A stretch of 64,000 nucleotides of DNA, taken from Roseiarcus sp963836695 (lineage in GTDB: Bacteria > Pseudomonadota > Alphaproteobacteria > Rhizobiales > Beijerinckiaceae). Position 1 is the stretch's first letter; each line of letters opens with the position of its first letter. This document shows positions 1 through 8,617 of this stretch, piece by piece. The stretch covers positions 215,747-279,746 of the forward strand of contig CAWIKX010000039.1 of the NCBI GenBank assembly GCA_963836695.1. Reading direction: 5' to 3'. The notes beneath the pieces were generated by a model that was given only the letters and a program-made list of their open reading frames with translations, was not told the origin of the DNA and searched no databases. Both the position numbers and the translations under genes were made by a program.

Positions 1-2
1 TG

Positions 3-164
3 AATGGCGGCCGAACGATCACCTACGACCCGCCGATGGACTGGACGCTATCGGGCGAAGCCAAGCGCTATATCGAGAATTCGGTCATCGCGACGAAGCC
101 CGCTTGCGCCGCGAAGGCCAATGCCGACGCGATCGAGGCGATCGTCGAGAGGCTTGGGGAGTGA
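3..164 (+). CDS. C-terminal fragment of an unidentified protein (cut by window edge)
   Basis: An open frame enters from the left edge and reads about 53 residues to a TGA at 162-164. It includes DPPMDWTLSGEAKRYIEN and ends in IVERLGE. Base composition and codon use match the neighbouring genes. No start lies inside the window and I do not recognise the family, so no function is given. It converges on the minus-strand GST gene, with a hairpin in between. Confidence 0.5.
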   Translation, partial: NGGRTITYDPPMDWTLSGEAKRYIENSVIATKPACAAKANADAIEAIVERLGE

Positions 165-176
165 GAGCGACCGACT

Positions 177-201
177 GAGCGGCGGACGCACGCCGCCGCT
201 C
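177..201. terminator. Hairpin between convergent genes
   Basis: GAGCGGCGG and CCGCCGCTC form a perfect 9-bp stem around a 7-base loop, between two converging stop codons. There is no long T-run, so it is a weak intrinsic terminator at best. Confidence 0.4.
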
Positions 202-217
202 GCCTTCGTTCCGTCGC

Positions 218-914
218 CTATTTCTTCTGCCCCTTCACATAGGCGATGTAGCCCTCGACGTCCTTCGCCGGTTCCGCATAGGCGTCGCCCAGCGCCTTGG
301 CGACCGCGGCCATGTAGGTCTTCGCCCATTCGGGGTAGTGATAGTCGATGACCTTGAGGAATTCGAGGCTCGCCGCCAGGCGGATGTCGGCGATCGACGG
401 GTGGTCGCCGCCGACGAAGGTCTTGCCCTCGAGAAAGAACTTGTGGAACGCGGCGAGCGTCTCGCCGACCGCCTCGGCCGCCGCTCTTCTGCGCCTTCTC
501 CTTCTCCGCTGGCGCTCGCGTCGCTGGCGCCCGACTTCGCCCGGATATTGCGGGAAGCCAAGCGCGCCATAGGTCGAGCGCACGATATAGGGATAGAGCG
601 TGCCGACGATATAGAACATCGCGCTGTCCACCATCGCGCGCTTTTCCGGCTCAGTCGGATAGAACTTGTCGAGATGATGCTTGTTGCAGAGATACTGCAT
701 GATCGCGCAGCTCTCCCACATGCACGCCCTTCGGCAGGCCCGGCGCCTCCATCATCGGCGTCAGATGGGCAGGATTCTTGGCGAGAAACTCGTCGGTGCG
801 GGTCTTGCCGTAGACGTCGTCCTCGGTGAAGTCGAGCTTCGCCGCCCGAACGAACACGCGCGCGGTCATGTTGTTGACGCTTGGTTTGATGACATGCAGT
901 TTGATCGCAGACAT
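218..914 (-). pseudogene. Glutathione S-transferase, frameshifted
   Basis: The N-terminal half begins at ATG 914 (MSAIKLHVIKPSVNNMTARVF) with a thioredoxin-fold GST domain that includes the substrate-loop segment NPAHLTPMMEAPGLPKG. At about 715-722 the reading moves to another frame, which continues WESCAIMQYLCNKHHL and the helical C-terminal domain through VEGYIAYVKGQKK. Removing one base there restores the usual VLWESCAI junction. Around residues 110-125 an arginine-rich stretch replaces what reads in another frame as an ordinary alanine/glutamate linker, which suggests two further compensating indels. Repaired, the protein would be about 230 residues, normal for a GST. It follows the VOC gene by 10 bases and probably shares its transcript. 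True pseudogene or sequence error cannot be decided here. Confidence 0.75.
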
Positions 915-924
915 TGGCTTCCTC

Positions 925-1542
925 CTATTTGTTTTGGATAAGCTCAGGCGCGTGGCTGCGCTGATAAGGGTCTTTCGGCTCGCGGTCTGACGACAGGCTC
1001 TTGGTCGACGCCGCAACGAGATTTTCGATCGCATCGGCGATGTGAACTTCCATGATCGCGCGGTCGCCGCGCGCGACGCGCAGATTGTGGGCGGCGAACA
1101 AAACGTCTGAGCGGGTGAAGCCACGCGGCGCGTCGAACTTCCAGCACGAAAGCTCGATCAAGAGCCCAAGCGGATCCTCGAAATAGATGGCGTCGAAGAT
1201 CATCCGGTCGCGCACGCCAGTGTTCGGAATGCCCCGCGCGCCTAGCCGCTCGACCGCCTGCATGAACACGGCGCGCGAGACGTTGAACGCCATATGATGC
1301 ACGCAACCGGTGTCGGTCGGGGTGCGGCGCTTAATCGGTTTGCGGTCCTCATTGGTGAACACGGTGATGAGCCGGTCGTCGCCGGGATCGAAATAGATGT
1401 GGCTCTCACCGGCGTTGTCGAGATTAGGCTGCTCGAAAATGAACGGCATGCCGAGCACGCCCTCCCAGAAGTCGATCGAGGTCTCTCGATCGGCCCCGAC
1501 AAGCGTGATGTGATGCAGACCCTGGGTCTGAAGCTTTTGCAT
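925..1542 (-). CDS. VOC-superfamily (glyoxalase/extradiol dioxygenase-like) protein
   Basis: This is a 205-residue protein with the paired beta-alpha-beta-beta-beta modules of the vicinal oxygen chelate fold. Metal-ligand positions appear as HHITLV near the start, HHMAFNV in the middle and LLIELS near the end, which suggests an intact metal site. A C-terminal extension of about 60 residues ends in an ordinary hydrophilic tail. It sits between a CoA-ligase gene (12 bases upstream) and a GST gene downstream, all on one strand, so a role in breakdown of an aromatic or electrophilic compound is plausible. The substrate cannot be read from the sequence. Confidence 0.8.
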   Translation of the reverse strand: MQKLQTQGLHHITLVGADRETSIDFWEGVLGMPFIFEQPNLDNAGESHIYFDPGDDRLITVFTNEDRKPIKRRTPTDTGCVHHMAFNVSRAVFMQAVERLGARGIPNTGVRDRMIFDAIYFEDPLGLLIELSCWKFDAPRGFTRSDVLFAAHNLRVARGDRAIMEVHIADAIENLVAASTKSLSSDREPKDPYQRSHAPELIQNK

Positions 1543-1554
1543 GCGGGCGCCTCC

Positions 1555-2859
1555 TCAGACTTTTTCGACGAGTTTGGACTTATATTCGCTCCGCGGCAGA
1601 GCGCCTGCGGCGACGAGCGTGATCTCCGTCGTCACCAAAAGCTTGTCGCGCACGCGAGCGCGGATGCGATCCGCGAGGCCTTCGACTTTCGCTCCCGGCG
1701 TGACCTCGACGCTGATCGGCAGCGGTGGCTCCTGGCGTACGCCAGGAGCCCGAGGACGGATCACGATCACGCCCGCGACCGCGGGCTGAAATTCATTGAC
1801 GACCTCGCGCAAAGCCGAAGGAAAGACGTTGACGCCGCGCACGATCAGCATGTCGTCGGTGCGCCCGATGCAGCGCACGCGCGGGCTCGTGCGCCCGCAG
1901 GCGCAAAGCCCCATGCTCAAGCGCACGTGGTCGCGGGTGCGGAAGCGAAGAAGGGGCGCCGAGCGGTTGACGAGATGCGTGAGCACGAGTTCGCCATCGG
2001 CGCCGTCGACAAGGGGTTTGACGGCGCCGGTTTCCGGGTCGATCAACTCGAAGTGCACAAAGCCGCGCCCGCTGAAATGCATGCCCGCCTTTTGCTCGCA
2101 TTCGCCCCATAGCGAAACGGAAATGTCGCCGATACCCATCGCCTCGGTGACGCTCGCGCCCCATCCCGTCTCGAGCTTGGCGCGCATCGCAGGCTCGCCG
2201 CCGCCCGGCTCGCCCGCCACCATCACCCGGTTCACGCTCGACTTTGCGAGGTCCTTGCCGCGCGCCTGCGCCCATTCGGCAAGATGCAGGGCGTAGGAGG
2301 GCGTCATCGCGACGACAGTCGGCTTGAGAAGCTCGACTGCCGCGACGAGCCGCTCGGTGTTTCCGGAGCCCACGGGAATATGGCAAAGGCCGAGCCGGTC
2401 GAAAGCGCCAAGCGCCGCGCCGGCGACAAAGGGCCCAGCGTTATACGTCGAGACGATGCGCTCGCCGCGCTTTAGCCCAGAGGCCGCGTAAGAGCGCGCC
2501 GAAGTGCGCACCCAGACCTCGAGATCCGAGCTGGTCAGCGGAATATAGCTCGGCGTTCCCGTCGTGCCGCTGGTCGAATAAATGCGCACGATCTCTTCGG
2601 GCGACGCGGTCAAATGCGCGCCGAACGGCTCATCGGGCGAGCGCGTGCGCCTCAGTTCATCCTTTTCGGTCAGCGGCACGCCTTCGATCGCCTCGAGGCC
2701 GCCGACCGCGCCATGCGTGGCGAATCCGGCGCGCTCGAGCTTCTCGCGATAGAAGCGCGACCGCTCGAACAGATATTCGATCTGCTTGAGGTAGAGAGGC
2801 GCATCGGATCGCGCCTCATCCTCCCACGGCGCCTGCTCGATCTCGGGCTCGACCATCAT
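1555..2859 (-). CDS. Phenylacetate-CoA ligase-like AMP-forming enzyme
   Basis: The start is ATG 2859 (MMVEPEIEQAPWEDEARSD), which overlaps the stop of the upstream lyase-like gene as ATGA and gives about 434 residues, the normal PaaK length. The adenylation motif YSTSGTTGTPSYIPLT is present, as are the later LLRFRTRDHV segment and the GRTDDMLIVRGVNVFP hinge of PaaK-type ligases. Such enzymes activate an aromatic or other carboxylic acid with ATP and CoA in the cytosol. Translational coupling to a citryl-CoA-lyase-like gene suggests that the CoA ester made here is the next enzyme's substrate or product. The true acid is unknown. Confidence 0.85.
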   Translation of the reverse strand: MMVEPEIEQAPWEDEARSDAPLYLKQIEYLFERSRFYREKLERAGFATHGAVGGLEAIEGVPLTEKDELRRTRSPDEPFGAHLTASPEEIVRIYSTSGTTGTPSYIPLTSSDLEVWVRTSARSYAASGLKRGERIVSTYNAGPFVAGAALGAFDRLGLCHIPVGSGNTERLVAAVELLKPTVVAMTPSYALHLAEWAQARGKDLAKSSVNRVMVAGEPGGGEPAMRAKLETGWGASVTEAMGIGDISVSLWGECEQKAGMHFSGRGFVHFELIDPETGAVKPLVDGADGELVLTHLVNRSAPLLRFRTRDHVRLSMGLCACGRTSPRVRCIGRTDDMLIVRGVNVFPSALREVVNEFQPAVAGVIVIRPRAPGVRQEPPLPISVEVTPGAKVEGLADRIRARVRDKLLVTTEITLVAAGALPRSEYKSKLVEKV

Positions 2860-3653
2860 GAGGCGACTCCGTTCGCGTCTGCGACGTGAACGATCGCCTC
2901 CTCGCCCTTCGAGGCCATCAGGAACCCGATCGGCGTCTGTTCTTCCTCGATGCAATGGGCGATGAGGCCCGCGGTGCGGGCGAGGATCGGGACGGCCCGT
3001 ATGAGCCCTGACGGAACGTCGGCGTCGCGAAGCGTCGCGGCGATCGACATCGAGACATTCATCGGCAGCGGCTTGCCCCACGTTTGAGCCGCCGCTTTCG
3101 TAAGCGCGAGCGCCGCCTCGACCGAGCGACCGGCGATCCCGCGCTCGCGCGCGAGTGCGATCATACGCTCGGCGCGCGGATCGACAGGCTTATGCAGCGG
3201 ATGGCCATATCCGGGGAGCGGCTTGTGCGCGGTTCGATGTTCGCGGGCGACATCAAGGCTCGCGACCTCCAGCGACCCGCAGGCGTCGGCGCGAGCCAGA
3301 ACATCCTCGATCACCTTTCGACAGAGATCGGCCGCTCCCAGGATGACTGTGCCGCAGCCAAGCACGCCGGCCGCGATTGCGCCCTGAAGCGCCGCCGGAT
3401 CGGCGTCATAGGTCATACGCGCCGCCTGGACCGATGGCGTAAGACCATGCTCGGCGAGCGCCACGAGGCTCAGATCGAGAAAATACCGCTGCTCTGCGGT
3501 CGGCGCACGTCCGGTCGCAAGAAGAAAGACATAATCGGTGAAGCTCGTGCGGCCCATGAGGTCATTGGCGAGGTCGCGGCCTCGCACGGCGATCCGATCG
3601 CTCGAAGCGGCGGAGATCGCGGTTCGTGCGGCCCCCGCCTTGCCGATCAGCAT
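2856..3653 (-). CDS. Short citrate synthase-like / citryl-CoA lyase family protein
   Basis: ATG 3653 (MLIGKAGAARTAISAASSD) gives 265 residues. This is the short form of the citrate synthase fold, often annotated citryl-CoA lyase, against about 370-430 residues for true citrate synthase. The active-site region GYGHPLHKPVDPRAERM carries the catalytic histidine segment, and a second conserved block reads AHCIEEEQTPIGF. It opens an operon that continues, with a 4-base overlap, into the PaaK-like ligase. The 88-base gap to the divergent GntR gene contains a FadR-type palindrome, so this operon is probably controlled by that regulator. Cleavage or condensation of an acyl-CoA is inferred; the substrate is open. 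Confidence 0.8.
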   Translation of the reverse strand: MLIGKAGAARTAISAASSDRIAVRGRDLANDLMGRTSFTDYVFLLATGRAPTAEQRYFLDLSLVALAEHGLTPSVQAARMTYDADPAALQGAIAAGVLGCGTVILGAADLCRKVIEDVLARADACGSLEVASLDVAREHRTAHKPLPGYGHPLHKPVDPRAERMIALARERGIAGRSVEAALALTKAAAQTWGKPLPMNVSMSIAATLRDADVPSGLIRAVPILARTAGLIAHCIEEEQTPIGFLMASKGEEAIVHVADANGVAS

Positions 3654-3712
3654 GGCGTCCCCTTCCCGTCCGACCCCTTCCCCTTTAGCGTGCGGCGAAT
3701 GGGTGTAGAACG

Positions 3713-3725
3713 ATTGTAGGACAAT
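3713..3725. promoter_or_regulatory. Candidate FadR-family operator
   Basis: ATTGTAGGACAAT is a perfect 5-bp inverted repeat around three bases. It fits the general TnGT-n3-ACnA pattern known for FadR-subfamily GntR regulators. It lies between the divergent regulator start (3742) and the lyase-ligase operon start (3653), where an autoregulated operator is expected. Confidence 0.6.
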
Positions 3726-3741
3726 ATCAGAGGCGCCGCAG

Positions 3742-4521
3742 GTGTCAAACGCCGCAGTGAGGAAGAGCGAAGGAAGGGACCGCGCGCTCCCGGGACGGAA
3801 ACTGCGCGCGACCGTCTCGCCGGCGCATGGCGCGACCGTCGCCTTCATCGTCGAGCGCTTGCGCGACGACATCTGGGACGGTCGCATCGAGCCCGGATCG
3901 CGACTCGTCGAAAGCGACCTGACAGCCCGCTTCGCGGTCAGCCGCGGGTCGGTGCGTGAAGGCTTGAGGCGCCTCAGCGCCGATGGGCTGATCGAGCATC
4001 GGCCGCATCGCGGGGCGGTGGTCCGGCGCTTGACCGAGCGCGAGATCCGCGAATTGTTTTTGATCCGGATCGAAATGGAGGCGCTCGCCGCCCGGCTCGC
4101 CGCAGCGGCCGAGGCGCCGGAGCGGCGAGCACGCTTCGTCGCCGCAATTGAGCCGATCCATTCCGAGGCGCCGCGCAACCCTTGCAACTATCTTAAGGAG
4201 AACGCCGCCTTCCACGACGCGATCATGGCGCTCGCCGACAATATCGAATTGCGCAATCTGGCGGTCCGGCTGCAGTTTCCCCTCATCATGGCGCAAGCGG
4301 GTGACGTGCTGGCGCCGCTTGTGCTCAAGGCCTCGGTTCAAGAGCATCGCGGAATCGCCGAAGCAATCCTGGATCGAGATCCGGCCGCCGCGTCGGCGCG
4401 CATGCGCCGACATCTCGAACGCGCCGCGACAGTGGCGCTCGCGAGACGAGGCGCCAGCGCTACCGGAAATGGCGGAAACGGCGAGCCCGAGCCTGCGCCG
4501 GGCGCACGGCGCTCGGGTTAA
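3742..4521 (+). CDS. GntR-family transcriptional regulator, FadR/FCD subfamily
   Basis: The 259-residue protein has an N-terminal winged helix (roughly residues 35-100, with ESDLTARFAVSRGSVREGLRRL as the recognition region), followed by an all-helical FCD ligand domain. In that domain RIEMEALAARLAA and AFHDAIMALADN carry the Asp/His positions typical of metal-assisted ligand binding. The start is GTG 3742; the next methionine codons fall inside the conserved helix. It is divergent from the lyase/ligase operon and probably represses it until a carboxylate or CoA-linked intermediate is present. The last 25 residues are low-complexity (GNGGNGEPEPAPG). Confidence 0.85.
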   Translation: MSNAAVRKSEGRDRALPGRKLRATVSPAHGATVAFIVERLRDDIWDGRIEPGSRLVESDLTARFAVSRGSVREGLRRLSADGLIEHRPHRGAVVRRLTEREIRELFLIRIEMEALAARLAAAAEAPERRARFVAAIEPIHSEAPRNPCNYLKENAAFHDAIMALADNIELRNLAVRLQFPLIMAQAGDVLAPLVLKASVQEHRGIAEAILDRDPAAASARMRRHLERAATVALARRGASATGNGGNGEPEPAPGARRSG

Positions 4522-4577
4522 CCTGGCGTGTTTTCCTCCAGCGGAGGGTGCTGCGCTGCACCGCCCAACACCAGCCC

Positions 4578-5678
4578 TCAGGCCGCGTAGCGCTCGATGT
4601 CGACTGCGAGGCGGCGCGAACCCCACGCGCCGGGCTTGGCGGCGAAGACGCCGGCCATCTTCGTCCCGCAGCTTAAGCATGCGCCGGAGGCGTCGAGCGC
4701 GTAAGTCGTGATCGTATAACCGTCGCGGCCAATCGCGCGTACGCCGCAGGTCGCACAGAGTGTCGCCTGCCGCGCGGGATCGTGGACGTTGCCGACATAG
4801 ACGTGATGAAGCCCGTTCCTGGTGGCGATGGCGCGCGCCCTTTGCAAAGTAGGGGGCGGCGTCGGCAGCGTTTCCAGCATACGATAGTCTGGATGGAAGG
4901 CGGTGAAATGCAAGGGGACGTCGGGTTTCAGCTCGCGCGCTATCCATTGCGTCAGCGCGTCGAGCTCCTCGTCGGAATCGTTCTCGCCCGGAATGAGCAG
5001 CGTTGTGACTTCCGCCCAGACGTTCGTTTCGTGCACGAGATATTTGAGTGTCTCGAGCACCGGCGCGAGCGAACCTGCGCAGCGCTTGGCATAGAAGCGC
5101 TCGGTGAAGCCCTTGAGATCGACATTCGCCGCGTCCATGCCCGCGAAGAACTGCTTGCGCGGCTCCGCGCAGATGAAGCCTGCCGTGACGGCGACGTTCT
5201 TCACGGCTCGCGCCCGACAAGCGGCTGCGGCGTCGAGCGCGTACTCCATGAAGATGACCGGATCGTTGTAGGTGTAAGCGACGCTCGCACACTTGAGCCG
5301 CTCGGCGGCGCGCGCGATCGTTTCCGGAGCCGCATGCGCGCTTAAGCGCGCGACTTCACGGCTCTTCGAGATGTCGTGGTTCTGACAGAAGGAACAGGCG
5401 AGATTGCAGCCCGCCGTGCCGAACGAGAGGACCGACGAGCCGGGCAGGAAGTGATTGAGCGGCTTCTTCTCGATCGGATCGACGCAGAATCCGGTCGATC
5501 GGCCATAGCCTGTGAGCTCCATGCCGGCGCCGTCCTCGCGCGCGCGGCGCACGAAGCACAAGCCCCGCTGTCCCGGGCGAACTTTGCAGAAGCGCGGGCA
5601 CAAGCAGCACTCGATCCGCCCGTCGTCGAGCTTCGTCCAATAGCCGACATCGACGCAAGTTTCGGATTCTGCGTCCAT
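4578..5678 (-). CDS. AmmeMemoRadiSam system radical SAM enzyme
   Basis: ATG 5678 (MDAESETCVDVGYWTKL) is preceded by a GGAGG box and gives 366 residues. An N-terminal cysteine cluster (CCLCPRFC ... GLCFVR) is followed by the radical SAM motif CNLACSFC, the SAM-contact regions VTAGFICAEPRKQFF and NVDLKGFTERFY, and a C-terminal zinc-ribbon-like pair (CATC, CLSC). This layout is that of the pyruvate-formate-lyase-activating-like radical SAM protein of the AmmeMemoRadiSam group. It is divergent from the fused Memo-AMMECR1 gene 136 bases away, the standard genetic partnership. The reaction catalysed by this trio has not been established to my knowledge. Confidence 0.9.
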   Translation of the reverse strand: MDAESETCVDVGYWTKLDDGRIECCLCPRFCKVRPGQRGLCFVRRAREDGAGMELTGYGRSTGFCVDPIEKKPLNHFLPGSSVLSFGTAGCNLACSFCQNHDISKSREVARLSAHAAPETIARAAERLKCASVAYTYNDPVIFMEYALDAAAACRARAVKNVAVTAGFICAEPRKQFFAGMDAANVDLKGFTERFYAKRCAGSLAPVLETLKYLVHETNVWAEVTTLLIPGENDSDEELDALTQWIARELKPDVPLHFTAFHPDYRMLETLPTPPPTLQRARAIATRNGLHHVYVGNVHDPARQATLCATCGVRAIGRDGYTITTYALDASGACLSCGTKMAGVFAAKPGAWGSRRLAVDIERYAA

Positions 5679-5814
5679 CGAGCCTCCGCGGTTTCCTCCA
5701 GTAGCCCCTGAGCCTTCCAATATGTCGTGAGCGCGGCGCGCAATTGCAACGCCTCGCCCTGGCGCGCCGTTCTCCACGCGCCTACATTTCGAGACGGAGC
5801 GATGGGCCGTCGCC

Positions 5815-7278
5815 ATGCCAGCAAACGAAGTCCACCCGGCGCAGGTCGCGGGAATGTTTTACCCGGCGGCGCCGTATGCGCTGAACGCCTTGATCACGGA
5901 TGTGCGCACGCGCGCGGGTCCCGATGGCGGCGTCGGGCCAAAGCTGGTCGTCGCGCCGCACGCCGGCCTCGTTTATTCGGGCGCGGTCGCCGCGACGGCG
6001 TTCGGGCCCTGGGCGGCACGCGCCAACCCGCCAAGCCGGATCGTCATCGTTGGCCCCGCCCATCGCGTCGCGTTTTCCGGCATCGCTGTTCATCCAGCAT
6101 CGAAGTGGGGCACACCGCTGGGCGAGGCGCCGGTCGCGCCGATCACCCACGCCGAGCTCGCCCAAGCGCCCGAGGTTGTCGTCGACCCGCGGCCGTTCGT
6201 GGGCGAGCATTCGCTCGAGATGCATCTCGTGATGCTGCAGGCGATGCTGCCGGCGCCATTCGAGATCGTCCCCATTCTAGTCGGCGACGCCGATCCTCGT
6301 AATGTCGCCGAGGCCTTGCGCCGGGTTTGGGGTGGACCCGAAACGGTGGTCGCGGTCTCTTCCGACTTGTCGCATTTTCTCGATCAACGAAGCGCCAGAT
6401 CGATCGATACCGACACCGCCCGGCGCATCGAGACGCTGGACGCCCCGGCGCTCGACGGGCGTCGCGCCTGCGGCTTCTTGGCCCTCAAGGGCGCTCTCGA
6501 GATCGCCGCCGAGCGGGACATGCGGGTGAGCCGCCTGCATCTCGCGACATCGGCGGACGCCGGCGCGGCCCCCTCGCGCGTGGTCGGCTACGGCGCCTTC
6601 GCGTTCGAATATGCGGCTTCGGCGCGTCTTGCCGAAGCCGATCGCGAGCGCCTGCTTTCGACCTGCATGGCGGCGCTCGCCGCTGCCGCCAAGACGGGAA
6701 GCAGGTCGCCGGCGGCGCCGCGCCTCAACGACGCGTCGCCCGTGTTCTCCCCCTGGCGCGCCACCTTCGTCACACTCACCGAAAACGAACGGCTTCGCGG
6801 CTGCATCGGTTCGCTTGAGCCACGTCGGCCGCTGATCGAGGATGCGCTCGCCAATACTGTGCAGGCGGCCTTCGCCGACTCGCGCTTTCCGCCGCTCAAA
6901 GACTACGAACTGGGAGGGCTTCGCCTTGACGTATCGATTCTCTCCCACCCACGGCCGATCTCTGCGCGAAGCGAGTCCGAACTCGCCGATGCGCTCGAGC
7001 CCGATCGCGACGGCTTGATTCTGACAGCGGGCAAGCGCCGCGCGCTGTTCCTGCCGAGCGTCTGGCGCTTAGTTCCCGACGCGCCGGCGTTCGTGCGCCA
7101 TCTGATGGCGAAGGCGGGCTTCGAGTCCAATCGTTGGCCCGAGGACCTAGAGGCGAGGCGCTTCCGCGTCGAATCCTTCGGAGCGCCATGGCGGCGGACC
7201 GATTTGGACGATGTCGTCTCGGGCCACAGGAATCGATCCGAAGGCACATCCTCAAACGCCCTCAACGTTCTCGACTGA
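5815..7278 (+). CDS. Fused AmmeMemoRadiSam proteins B (Memo) and A (AMMECR1)
   Basis: The 487-residue protein joins two families. Residues 1-275 match the Memo domain, a fold related to non-haem iron dioxygenases: AGMFYPA near the start, VVAPHAGLVYSG, then GPAHRVAFSG, EHSLEMHLVMLQ and SSDLSHFLD with conserved His/Asp. Residues about 285-470 are AMMECR1-like, with the hallmark LRGCIGSLEPRRPL and the later FLPSVWRLVPDAPAFVRHLMAKAGF. Both parts are usually separate genes; the fusion here and the adjacent radical SAM enzyme support joint action. The C-terminal 25 residues are hydrophilic and unremarkable, and the 3' end overlaps a small minus-strand gene by 27 bases. Confidence 0.9.
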   Translation: MPANEVHPAQVAGMFYPAAPYALNALITDVRTRAGPDGGVGPKLVVAPHAGLVYSGAVAATAFGPWAARANPPSRIVIVGPAHRVAFSGIAVHPASKWGTPLGEAPVAPITHAELAQAPEVVVDPRPFVGEHSLEMHLVMLQAMLPAPFEIVPILVGDADPRNVAEALRRVWGGPETVVAVSSDLSHFLDQRSARSIDTDTARRIETLDAPALDGRRACGFLALKGALEIAAERDMRVSRLHLATSADAGAAPSRVVGYGAFAFEYAASARLAEADRERLLSTCMAALAAAAKTGSRSPAAPRLNDASPVFSPWRATFVTLTENERLRGCIGSLEPRRPLIEDALANTVQAAFADSRFPPLKDYELGGLRLDVSILSHPRPISARSESELADALEPDRDGLILTAGKRRALFLPSVWRLVPDAPAFVRHLMAKAGFESNRWPEDLEARRFRVESFGAPWRRTDLDDVVSGHRNRSEGTSSNALNVLD

Positions 7279-7488
7279 CCACACGCCGCCGCGCAGATGG
7301 GCCATACCCCGTTTAGAAATGCCACCGGGATTCTTCTCGTTCCGATCCCCGAACGTCAGCTCATAAGACCCCTCGGGGAGATCGGACGGCGTAACCTGAT
7401 CGATGTTCCAGCCCCCGCGAGGGCTCGTGTCGACGACGCACTCCGCCTCGCCGCCCTCGCCGTCCAAATACCCCTTGTAGCGTTCCAT
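7252..7488 (-). CDS. Small hypothetical protein (78 aa)
   Basis: The frame MERYKGYLDGEGGEAECVV ... SYELTFGDRNEKNPGG has normal codon use and no signal peptide or membrane segment. Its tail overlaps the Memo-AMMECR1 stop on the other strand by 27 bases. I do not recognise the family. The glycine- and charge-rich, beta-prone sequence looks like a small cytosolic domain protein. Confidence 0.45.
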   Translation of the reverse strand: MERYKGYLDGEGGEAECVVDTSPRGGWNIDQVTPSDLPEGSYELTFGDRNEKNPGGISKRGMAHLRGGVWSVENVEGV

Positions 7489-7952
7489 TCCCGTCTCCGC
7501 TCATTCGCCGGCAAACCATATAAATGATGCTGTTGGCGCCCGCAGCAGATTGTCGAGGCGCGGCCCGAGCAACCCTGCGCTCATTTGGAACGGGCTGATG
7601 ATTGGCGCGGCCGACTTGTAGGCTGATAAAGTTACGCGTCGCGTCGACGAGGGCGAGGGACGATACCCGTGTCGAGGGCCGGCTTCAGCGAAACCCAGAC
7701 AAGCACCACGGGCGCCAGCGATCCGACATCGAGGTGTGAAGCGATAGATTTCATCTTGAAGCGCAGGAGATTCCGACGTCTGAGCTTCTAAACAATGCTT
7801 CTCATAGAAAGTTGTGCGAACAAATCATCTGCGCACGAAGCCCTGCCCTCAATAATGCCCTAATGCGAAGCTACGGTGTCCAAATCATAAAGCGATAAGG
7901 ACGTTCATACCGCGATACGAACTGGGGGGCCCGCAAAGCGCAGGAGCCTGTC
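7489..7952. other. Gene-free stretch
   Basis: I see no convincing coding frame, RNA gene or repeat here. The stretch is mildly richer in A and T toward 7780-7900 and probably contains the promoter of the gene at 7953. Confidence 0.4.
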
Positions 7953-8333
7953 ATGTGCGACTATTCGTTGGAGATGTATGGATCGCGTCCGGCCCGTGAG
8001 GGCGAAATCTATGTCACGACGCGGTTTCCGAGCGGCTCGATTGGTTTCGCCTCCGCCGGCGATCCACGCACCGCAGTTTGCATGCAATGCGACACCAAGG
8101 TGATGCTCGCGGACATTCCGCCGGCATTGCAGACCGCGCTGCGCGTCGGCGCGGAAACTGAAACTGTGTTCGCCCAGCGTGAGGCCGGCCTCTATAGAGA
8201 CGGGCTGCGGCTGGCGGACGGGCGTTTTGTCTCTCTGCAGGATCTGCAGCCGGGCATTCACGCCTATGTGCGGGCGCTGCTGGAGCGTGATGGCCTCAAG
8301 GGCCTGACCAAGACGCCAGAGACCGTCGACTAG
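7953..8333 (+). CDS. Hypothetical protein with CxxC pair (126 aa)
   Basis: MCDYSLEMYGSRPAREGEIYVTTRF begins at an ATG preceded by a GGAG box. A CMQC pair lies near residue 50, and the middle reads as a compact beta-rich domain; there is no signal peptide. The family looks like a short conserved alphaproteobacterial hypothetical, but I cannot name it. The cysteine pair and N-terminal cysteine could bind a metal. It stands alone, with gene-free DNA on both sides. Confidence 0.65.
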   Translation: MCDYSLEMYGSRPAREGEIYVTTRFPSGSIGFASAGDPRTAVCMQCDTKVMLADIPPALQTALRVGAETETVFAQREAGLYRDGLRLADGRFVSLQDLQPGIHAYVRALLERDGLKGLTKTPETVD

Positions 8334-8617
8334 GGCGCCGACGGCGCAAGACCTCTCGACCCCGCGGGCTTGCGATCGCTCTGGGAGAGCGTGCCGCAGG
8401 TCCGCGTTGGGGTAAGTTGCTCTTTCCCTCCATTCATTTCCTGGATCGAGTTCGCGTGGGGTCCAACCCGGCGTTGTTTTAAGCGCATCCGAGCGCCTTC
8501 GTCCCGACGGTTCGCGATTATTTATCCGGGACAGGATGATCCATCCGCACAGAAAAGCGCTATGGTCAGACCGCTCATCCGGGGCGGTCCCGTTTCGTTC
8601 GAGATATGGAGAAACGC

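Noticed and set aside
480..540. Poly-arginine stretch in the GST
   Set aside because: It reads as an ordinary linker in another frame, so it is probably a compensating frameshift and not a real arginine domain.
3745..5292. A 515-codon minus-strand frame across the GntR and radical SAM genes
   Set aside because: It is a shadow of both genes; family motifs are in the other frames.
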